Shown here: piece after piece, positions 57,238-64,000 of the stretch
Numbering within the stretch: position 1 is the stretch's first letter
Layout of the letters: every line of letters starts with the position of its first letter
Assembly: GCA_958295645.1 (NCBI GenBank)
Contig: OY282361.1
Location: 642,927-706,926 of the forward strand
DNA: 64,000 nt
Direction: 5' to 3'
Source: Longimicrobiales bacterium
GTDB lineage: Bacteria; Gemmatimonadota; Gemmatimonadetes; Longimicrobiales; Gaopeijiaceae
Notes under the pieces: generated by a model
Database searches by the model: none
What the model was told of the DNA's origin: nothing
Seen by the model: the letters and a program-made list of their open reading frames with translations, nothing else
Program-made: the position numbers and the translations under genes

Positions 57238-58025
57238 CATGGTGGGAGGGCGCGGCGCTGGGCTTGGTTCAGGGACTGACGGAGTTCCTGCCGGTGTCGA
57301 GTTCGGGCCACTTGGTGATCGGACAGGCGCTGCTGGGCGTCGATCCGGCGGGCGTGGGCTTCGAGGTGTCGTTGCATCTGGCGACGCTGGCCTCGGTGGT
57401 CGTCGCCTACCGCCGGCGCATCGGCGCGCTCCTCTTGGGCCTGGCGCGCCGCGAACCCGCGCATCTCCGCTACGGAGGACTGCTGGTTCTGGCGTCGGTC
57501 CCCGCGGGCGTGGCGGGGGTGGGATTCGGCGGCTTCTTCGCGCGTCTGTTCGAAGCGGAGGCGGTGACGGGAGCGGCGCTCGTCGTCACGGGCTTCGTGC
57601 TGTGGACGTCCAGGTGGGCGTGGCGGGGGCAGGAGGGCGGGCGCCCTGGGTGGCGCGCGGCGGTGGGGATGGGCCTCGCGCAGGCGGCGGCCATCGTGCC
57701 CGGCGTCTCGCGCTCCGGGACGACCGTGGTGGCGGGGTTGTGGGGCGGGGTGGCGCCGGCCGAGGCGGCGGCCTTCTCGTTTCTGATGTACATGCCGGCA
57801 GCGGCCGGGGCGGCCTTGCTGGAGTTGCCCGCCATGGTCTCCGCGCCGCCCGGCCAGAGTGCGGGCGCTTGGCCGCTGGCGGTGGGCGGGGCGGCGGCCT
57901 GCCTGTCGGGCGTCTTCGCCATACGGCTGTTCGGCACGCTTCTCGAACGCGGATCCCTGCACCGGTTCGCGCCGTACTTGTGGACCGCCGGGATCGCATT
58001 CCTGGCCTACGCGACGCTCGCTTGA
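57234..58025 (+). CDS. uppP: Undecaprenyl-diphosphatase UppP (BacA)
   Basis: 263 residues from GTG 57234, overlapping the bshA stop. A polytopic inner-membrane phosphatase that recycles undecaprenyl diphosphate for wall and glycan synthesis. Motif 1 is LTEFLPVSSSGHLV with the catalytic Glu and Ser, motif 2 PGVSRSGTT with the key Arg. About eight helices. Its stop overlaps the birA TTG (TTGA). Bacitracin resistance is a known effect of the family. Confidence 0.94.
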   Translation: MTWWEGAALGLVQGLTEFLPVSSSGHLVIGQALLGVDPAGVGFEVSLHLATLASVVVAYRRRIGALLLGLARREPAHLRYGGLLVLASVPAGVAGVGFGGFFARLFEAEAVTGAALVVTGFVLWTSRWAWRGQEGGRPGWRAAVGMGLAQAAAIVPGVSRSGTTVVAGLWGGVAPAEAAAFSFLMYMPAAAGAALLELPAMVSAPPGQSAGAWPLAVGGAAACLSGVFAIRLFGTLLERGSLHRFAPYLWTAGIAFLAYATLA

Positions 58026-58903
58026 GCGGTCTCGCGCACCAAGCGCCCGGCTCCGCTCCTGGCCTTCTTGCGCAGTGGGGCGGACTCTCGGCGGCCCAGT
58101 GGGCAGGCCGCTTCGGCCTCGCCACGGTGGAGCTTCACGCCCGGGTCGGCTCCACCAACGACCGCGCCCGCGCCCTGGTGCGGGAAGGGCGGCCGTTGCC
58201 CGCGCTCGTCGTGGCCTGCCGCCAATCCGGCGGGAGAGGGCGTCGCGGACGGCGATGGGAATCGGACAGCCCCCTCGGCCTGTGGTTCACGGTGGCTCTG
58301 GCCGGCCGCCGGCACGGCCCGAGCGACCCGGTGTCGCTCCGCGCGGGGCTGGCGGCCGCTCTGGCGGTGGAGTCGGTGGCGCCGGGGCTGGCGATCCGAA
58401 TCAAGTGGCCCAACGATCTCATGGCCGGGGCACGCAAGCTGGGCGGCGTTCTCTGCGAGCGCGCCGGGAAGGCCGTCGTCGCCGGCATCGGCCTCAACCT
58501 CGGGCACCGCCCGGCCGACCTGCCCGAGGCCATCTTCGCGCGAGCCACCTCGGTGCGCATCGAGACCGGGCGGCCGGTGCGGCGAGGACCCGTCCTCCAA
58601 GCCGTCCTCCGACGGCTCGAAGTCCTCCAGCGGCCCGCTCCCGTCATTCCGCCCCCCGAACTCGCCCAACTCGAGGCCCGCTCCTTCCTGGCCGGCCGGC
58701 GGCTGTCGGTGAGCGGCCTCGTCCGCACCTCTTCCGGCGCCAAGCGCAAAGTCGAAGCGTTGCCGGCGCTGGCCGGTTCCCTCCGTCCGGGCGGGGAACT
58801 GGAAGTCCGCGCCGAAGACGGCGAGACTCTGCACTTGGTCGCGGGAACCGTGGAGTCCACCTCGCCGGCCCCCGGCCCGGCGCCCGAAGGAGACCGCCTG
58901 TGA
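58022..58903 (+). CDS. birA: Biotin--[acetyl-CoA carboxylase] ligase
   Basis: 293 residues from TTG 58022 (TTGA overlap). It makes biotinyl-AMP and biotinylates the carboxylase carrier. Seen: [27 protein letters not shown] (adenylate loop), [17 protein letters not shown] and IGLNLGH. There is no N-terminal winged helix, so unlike E. coli BirA it should not act as a biotin-operon repressor. A C-terminal SH3-like domain (about 222-285) is present. coaX follows, a common pairing. Confidence 0.93.
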   Translation: MSGLAHQAPGSAPGLLAQWGGLSAAQWAGRFGLATVELHARVGSTNDRARALVREGRPLPALVVACRQSGGRGRRGRRWESDSPLGLWFTVALAGRRHGPSDPVSLRAGLAAALAVESVAPGLAIRIKWPNDLMAGARKLGGVLCERAGKAVVAGIGLNLGHRPADLPEAIFARATSVRIETGRPVRRGPVLQAVLRRLEVLQRPAPVIPPPELAQLEARSFLAGRRLSVSGLVRTSSGAKRKVEALPALAGSLRPGGELEVRAEDGETLHLVAGTVESTSPAPGPAPEGDRL

Positions 58904-59685
58904 GCCGCCAGCTCGTCGCCGACGTGGGCAATACCGAGACCGTCGTAGGCCTGCTCGATCTCGACGGCGGCGAAGTGCTGGACCACTGGCGCATCAGCAC
59001 GCTGTCCGCTCGCAGCTCCGCCGAGTACCGCGTCCTGCTCTCGGCGCTCCTGGATTCCGGTCCGCACGAGGCGGAGCCGATGCGCAGAGGCGTCGTCGCC
59101 TCGGTCGTGCCCTCCGCCACGCCCGCGCTGCGCCGGGCCATGTCGGAGCTCGTCGAGGGAGACGTGTTCGTGGTGACGGCCGCCTCCGGCCTGCCGATCC
59201 GGCTCGACGTCGACGAGCCGCTGACCGTGGGCGCGGACCGCATCGTCAACACGCTGGCCGCCAAGGTTCGCTTCGGCCGCGACACGATCGCCGTGGACTT
59301 GGGCACCGCCACGACCTTCGACTGCATCACGGCCGAGGGCGTGTTTTGCGGCGGCGTCATCGCGCCGGGCCCGAGCGCCGGCCTGCAATGGCTCACGCGC
59401 AACGCCGCCAAGCTCCCCACGGTCGAGCTGGCTCCGCCGGACGCCGTGATCGGCAGGCGCACGGAGACGTGCATGCAGAGCGGCGTGTTCCATTCCGCCG
59501 TGGACGCCGTGGACGGCATCGTGGCCCGGATCAAGGCGAGTTGGGCGGCGGTGGACCCACTGGTGGTCGCGACCGGCGGATTCGCCAGCGTAATCGGCCC
59601 CTTCGCGCGTTCGGTGGATCGGATCGAGCCGTTCTTGACGTTGCAGGGCTTGGGAATCGCGGGGGCGCACCTGGACTGCACTTGA
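58900..59685 (+). CDS. coaX: Type III pantothenate kinase
   Basis: 261 residues from GTG 58900 (GTGA overlap with birA). First step of CoA synthesis. ASKHA-fold motifs: [12 protein letters not shown] (phosphate loop), [24 protein letters not shown] and ATGGFASVI. Type III kinases need a monovalent cation and escape CoA feedback. Length is normal. It ends the run of nine genes from secD; the groESL control region follows. Confidence 0.94.
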   Translation: MSRQLVADVGNTETVVGLLDLDGGEVLDHWRISTLSARSSAEYRVLLSALLDSGPHEAEPMRRGVVASVVPSATPALRRAMSELVEGDVFVVTAASGLPIRLDVDEPLTVGADRIVNTLAAKVRFGRDTIAVDLGTATTFDCITAEGVFCGGVIAPGPSAGLQWLTRNAAKLPTVELAPPDAVIGRRTETCMQSGVFHSAVDAVDGIVARIKASWAAVDPLVVATGGFASVIGPFARSVDRIEPFLTLQGLGIAGAHLDCT

Positions 59686-59717
59686 CGCCGCGGCGCGTTG
59701 TGCACAACTTTCGGCTC

Positions 59718-59746
59718 GTTGGCACTCGCCTTCTTCGAGTGCCAAC
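59718..59746. promoter_or_regulatory. CIRCE operator (HrcA binding site) of groESL
   Basis: An inverted repeat TTGGCACTC-N9-GAGTGCCAA at 59719-59745, extended by one more pair to 10-base arms. The consensus is TTAGCACTC-N9-GAGTGCTAA, so one symmetric change per arm (A to G, T to C) with the exact nine-base spacer. It lies 65 bases before groES. HrcA represses groESL here until heat or misfolding titrates GroEL. TTGACG at 59682 with CAACTT 17 bases later is a weak promoter candidate just upstream. Confidence 0.92.
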
Positions 59747-59810
59747 AACAAGCGAGTGGCGGCCGCGGCCGCCCGAACCCGAATCACGCTGTTCCAAACA
59801 GGAGGAGTGC

Positions 59811-60113
59811 ATGTCTGCCGCAGACAAGATCCAGCCGTTGGCGGATCGCGTGGTGGTACGAGCTCTCGAAGAGGGCGAGCAGATGAGGGGTGGCCTGTAC
59901 ATCCCCGACACCGCGAAGGAGAAGCCCCAGGAGGGCGAAGTCGTCGCGGTGGGTCCCGGCAAGCTGTCCGACGCCGGCGACCGGGTTCCCATGGAAGTCG
60001 CCGCCGGGAACAAAGTCCTTTACGGCAAGTACAGCGGCACGGAGGTCACGGTCGACGGAGACCAGTACCTGATTCTCCGCGAATCCGACATCCTTGCCGT
60101 CGTCAACGACTGA
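59811..60113 (+). CDS. groES: Co-chaperonin GroES
   Basis: 100 residues, ATG with AGGAGGAG four bases upstream, a near-ideal ribosome-binding site. Seen: [20 protein letters not shown] (start of the beta barrel), the mobile-loop region [25 protein letters not shown] and [12 protein letters not shown]. It caps GroEL and helps fold proteins in the cytoplasm. It is under CIRCE control with groEL, 28 bases downstream. Confidence 0.97.
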   Translation: MSAADKIQPLADRVVVRALEEGEQMRGGLYIPDTAKEKPQEGEVVAVGPGKLSDAGDRVPMEVAAGNKVLYGKYSGTEVTVDGDQYLILRESDILAVVND

Positions 60114-60141
60114 TCACGCACCTCCAGGAGAAGCAAGAGAC

Positions 60142-61773
<1,632 letters not shown>

Positions 61774-61782
61774 GAACCGGAG

Positions 61783-61828
61783 CCGGGCCGGGCGGCCCTC
61801 TTTCGCGAGGGGGCCGCCCGCCCGGTTT
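61783..61828 (+). terminator. Terminator-like hairpin after groEL
   Basis: The arms CCGGGC-C-GGGCGGCCC (61783-61798) and GGGCCGCCCGCCCGG (61811-61825) pair over 15 bp with one bulged C and a 12-base loop. Only three T follow (61826-61828), so termination may be partial or Rho-assisted. Confidence 0.65.
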
Positions 61829-62202
61829 CGTGCTCTTCAAGGCGGGGTTCGGGCGCGAATGCGGCGCTCCGGACCCCGTTCTTGTTGTGGCGGGCTTGCT
61901 CTTGCGGCGGGCCTTCTTCTTGCGGCCCGGAACCCCTTCCCAATCGCGGCGCCAAGGGCGGCTCCCCCGCGGAGCGCTCGGTAGGGCCGACGGCCTGTCC
62001 TCGGAAGCAGTCCCGTTTGGCCATGTAGGCGCCCCGAGATACTTGGCATTGTTCCTTCGCCGGACAACCAACTCCGGCCTGTCGCGTGTCGCGGCCCCTG
62101 AGGCCGTCGCCGCCGCCTGCGGACGAGACTCGGGTAGCGCGGGACTGGCGACAGACCATTACCTTTGGGCGGGAGCGACCCGCGGGAACGGAAAGAGCAC
62201 CC
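61829..62202. other. 374-base spacer with no supported gene
   Basis: Between the groEL hairpin and the heptad-repeat gene. Open frames exist on both strands, but none shows a family motif or a ribosome-binding site. One minus-strand frame contains a basic patch GRKKKARRKSKPATTRTG, which I regard as chance. The last 20 bases hold GGAACGGAAAGAG, the likely ribosome-binding site of the next gene. Confidence 0.5.
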
Positions 62203-62820
62203 ATGGATTTCGAAAACTGGCTCGGGACCCTGACCACCGTCGCGATCATGTGCGGGGCCATGTTTACATTGGGGCGCTGGCTTCGAGCGCAGACGAACGA
62301 CCAGATCAGCGCCTTCAAGGAGTCCGTCGATCGCCAGTTCGCCGTCGTGGACCAGCGGTTCGCCACGGTCGACCAGCGGTTTGCCGAGATGAGAGACTAC
62401 GTGGACCAGCGGTTTGCTGCGGTCGACCGACGATTCGTCGCGATCGACCAGCGGTTTGTTGCGATCGACCAGCGGTTTGTCGAGGCGAAGGAGTCGTCCG
62501 ACCGCCAGTTTGCCATCGTGGACCAGCGGTTTGCCGCGATCGATCAACGGTTTGCCGCGATCGATCAACGGTTTGTCGCGGTCGACCGGCGGTTCGAGGA
62601 CTTGCATGACTTGGTGGAGCGTCGGTCTCGGGAGAACAAGGAGGATCACGCGGCCGTCCTGCGTAGCGTCAAGGAGTCCGCGCAGCTGGTGGTGGGATTC
62701 ATGAACCGGCGGTTCGAGGACGCGGGCAAACGGATGGACGAGATGAGCAAGCGCATCGACGACCTGCGGTCGCACGTCGATGCCGGCGGCCGAGCCGTTC
62801 TGCGGCGCGAGCACGCCTAG
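62203..62820 (+). CDS. Membrane-anchored coiled-coil protein of 7-residue repeats
   Basis: 205 residues from ATG 62203 (GGAAAGAG about seven bases upstream). One helix near the N-terminus (about residues 7-26), then a long coiled coil of almost perfect heptads of the type VDQRFAA / IDQRFVA between residues 40 and 132, broken once by a KESSDRQ segment, and a Glu/Arg/Lys-rich helical tail. The regular 21-base DNA repeat shows growth by slippage. Similar heptad proteins occur in many bacteria without a known role; scaffold or membrane-spacer functions are plausible. It stands alone between groEL and the cyanophycinase-like gene. Confidence 0.75.
   Translation: MDFENWLGTLTTVAIMCGAMFTLGRWLRAQTNDQISAFKESVDRQFAVVDQRFATVDQRFAEMRDYVDQRFAAVDRRFVAIDQRFVAIDQRFVEAKESSDRQFAIVDQRFAAIDQRFAAIDQRFVAVDRRFEDLHDLVERRSRENKEDHAAVLRSVKESAQLVVGFMNRRFEDAGKRMDEMSKRIDDLRSHVDAGGRAVLRREHA
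62326..62606 (+). repeat. 21-bp repeats coding heptads
   Basis: Repeating units of the form ATCGACCAGCGGTTTGNNGCG encode (V/I)DQRF(A/V)A. At least ten copies can be seen, in two blocks (62326-62480 and 62506-62606) separated by GAGGCGAAGGAGTCGTC. Neighbouring units, for example those beginning near 62536 and 62557, are identical, which points to recent slippage or unequal recombination. Confidence 0.8.
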
Positions 62821-62835
62821 TCGGCCGTCCGCGCC

Positions 62836-63729
62836 ATGTGCATGCCCTCTAGACTCGTCTTGGCCGCCGGGATCGTCGCCGCCCTGGCGTTGCCCGCCGC
62901 CGCTCAGCAGGTCGGCCCCGCGAACGGCAGTCTCGTCGTCGCCGGGGGCGCGCTTCGCGATCCGGCCGTCTTCGCCCGGTTCGTCGAGTTGGCGGGCGGC
63001 CCCTCGGCGCCCATCGTGGTGATCCCGACGGCAGGGGGGGCGGACGACTACGACGAGTACTTTCGCGGTCGGCGGGCCTTCGAGAGGGCGGGGGCGCGCC
63101 AGGTCGTCGTGCTCCACACCTACGACCCGGCGGTGGCCGACACCGAGGCGTTCGTGGAGCCGTTGCGAAAGGCGCGGGGCGTGTGGTTCACCGGCGGACG
63201 GCAGTGGCGGCTGGCCGACGCCTATCTGAACACCAGGGTCCACGACGCTCTCCGGGACGTGCTGGAGCGCGGCGGAGTCGTCGGCGGCTCGTCGGCGGGG
63301 GCGTCGATCCAAGGCTCGTACTTGGTCAGAGGCGACACGCGCACCAACACGGTCATGATGGGGGACCACGAGGTTGGCCTCGGGTTTCTGAAGGGCGTGG
63401 CGATAGACCAACATCTGCTTCGCCGCAACCGTCACTTCGACTTGGTCGAGGTGATCCGCGCGAAGCCGGAGCTTCTGGGCATCGGACTCGACGAGAACAC
63501 CGCGATCGTGGTGCAGGGCGACCGTTTCGAGGTCGTCGGGCAGAGCTACGCGGTCATCTACGACGCCCAGGCCACGCTCGACACCGGCGGCCTCTTCTAC
63601 TTCCTGGCTCCCGGCGACCGGTACGACATGGCCGCCCGCGAGGCGTTCCGCCCCAGCCGCGGCGAAGAGCCGCTGGGCCGCGTCACCGGCAAGCCTTGGC
63701 CACCCGGCCCGCCGCCTCCCCACCGCTGA
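62836..63729 (+). CDS. Secreted cyanophycinase-like peptidase (S51 family)
   Basis: 297 residues from ATG 62836 (ATG 62842 is an alternative). A signal peptide (VLAAGIVAALALPAAAQQ) directs export. The S51 fold is supported by SLVVAGGALRDP, VVIPTAGG, GVWFTGGRQWRL, the nucleophile elbow GGSSAGASIQG with the catalytic Ser, and AIDQHLLRRNR, then GIGLDENTAIVV. Cyanophycinases cut the Asp-Arg polymer cyanophycin; exported members may act on isoaspartyl or other peptides instead. No cyanophycin synthetase is in the window. A Pro-rich C-terminal tail follows the core. Confidence 0.85.
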   Translation: MCMPSRLVLAAGIVAALALPAAAQQVGPANGSLVVAGGALRDPAVFARFVELAGGPSAPIVVIPTAGGADDYDEYFRGRRAFERAGARQVVVLHTYDPAVADTEAFVEPLRKARGVWFTGGRQWRLADAYLNTRVHDALRDVLERGGVVGGSSAGASIQGSYLVRGDTRTNTVMMGDHEVGLGFLKGVAIDQHLLRRNRHFDLVEVIRAKPELLGIGLDENTAIVVQGDRFEVVGQSYAVIYDAQATLDTGGLFYFLAPGDRYDMAAREAFRPSRGEEPLGRVTGKPWPPGPPPPHR

Positions 63730-63731
63730 CC

Positions 63732-64000
63732 ATGCAGGCCCGTCCGCACGGACGCTCGCACGGCCCGCAGCAACCGGGCCCGGACGGCCCCGCCGAAGCG
63801 GACGGCCTCCAGCCCATTCACGTCGCCCTGCCCGACGGGCGCGAGATCCGCCTGCCCGCGGGCGCCACCGGCGCCGACCTGGCCGCGCACATCGGCCCGG
63901 GTCTCGCCAAGGCCGCTCTGGCCGCGGTCGTCGACGGCGAGACCGTCGACTTGGGCCGCGTCCTCCTGCACGGCGCCTCGGTTCGCCTCCTCACCGACCG
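63732..64000 (+). CDS. thrS: Threonyl-tRNA synthetase, N-terminal part (continues outside window)
   Basis: Open frame from ATG 63732 to the window end, 89 codons, two bases after the previous stop. After a 28-residue His/Pro/Gly-rich lead comes a TGS domain: IHVALPDGREIRLPAGATGADLA (blocks VALPDGREIRLPAG and ATGADLAAHIG), IGPGLAKAALAAVVDGE, VDLGRVLL and VRLLTD. GPGLAKA followed by VxGExVDL is typical of ThrRS rather than RelA or Obg TGS domains. The editing, catalytic and anticodon domains lie beyond the window. Confidence 0.8.
   Translation, partial: MQARPHGRSHGPQQPGPDGPAEADGLQPIHVALPDGREIRLPAGATGADLAAHIGPGLAKAALAAVVDGETVDLGRVLLHGASVRLLTD

Overview
The window is GC-rich bacterial chromosome, densely packed with single-copy housekeeping genes. 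I see no rRNA, tRNA, CRISPR array, insertion sequence, prophage or plasmid function. The cell is probably diderm: there is a predicted outer-membrane barrel ending in Phe and two lipobox lipoproteins. It also has a bacillithiol-type glycosyltransferase (BshA), a Bacillus-type PurF with iron-sulfur cysteines, an endonuclease-type MutL, an HrcA/CIRCE-controlled groESL, a eukaryote-like adenylosuccinate lyase and many NTG/TGA 4-base gene overlaps. Together these suggest Gemmatimonadota or a neighbouring lineage. That placement is an inference, not something the sequence proves.

Layout. 1-11908 (+): the end of cytidine deaminase, a lipoprotein and a barrel protein, two tRNA methylthiotransferases (MtaB, MiaB), a WalW-like deacetylase with a NodU/CmcH-type carbamoyltransferase, a LapA-like membrane protein, ComEC and fructose-bisphosphatase. 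12133-17211 (+): one 1,692-residue lipoprotein with nine tandem beta-sandwich units, eight of them exactly 261 bp, closed by a strong terminator. 28632-17316 (-): one long gene string truA-htrA-purB-purC-psd-pssA-purS-purQL-purF that mixes purine synthesis, phosphatidylethanolamine synthesis and protein quality control; purQ and purL form one open frame. 28916-34476: trpD, then lexA and a possible small gene inverted, then a trpC-trpF fusion, trpB and trpA. 36215-34533 (-): RqcH, with a 20-bp tandem-repeat array upstream. 36738-38558 (+): a YqeK-like HD protein, a LytR_C protein and signal peptidase I, whose end overlaps convergent rlmN. 39828-46720 (+): aspS-phoH-pgpH-ybeY-mgtE. 46761-49602 (+): meaB and methylmalonyl-CoA mutase. 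49759-59685 (+): secD-secF-tatD-mutL-miaA-bshA-uppP-birA-coaX, nearly all with overlapping stop and start codons. 59718-61828: CIRCE, groES, groEL and a terminator. 62203-64000 (+): a membrane-anchored heptad-repeat protein, a secreted cyanophycinase-like protein and the start of threonyl-tRNA synthetase.

How the genes fit together. Most of the window serves central functions: nucleotide, tryptophan and phospholipid synthesis, tRNA and rRNA modification, protein export and folding, and DNA repair. The unusual content is the repeat lipoprotein, the purQ-purL fusion, a duplicated segment shared by the truA and htrA ends, the intergenic 20-bp repeats, a possible small gene after lexA, and an HD gene whose conserved reading frame extends upstream of any ordinary start codon. 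I found no obvious undescribed defence or biosynthetic system. The best candidates for new biology are the repeat lipoprotein and the fusion enzyme.
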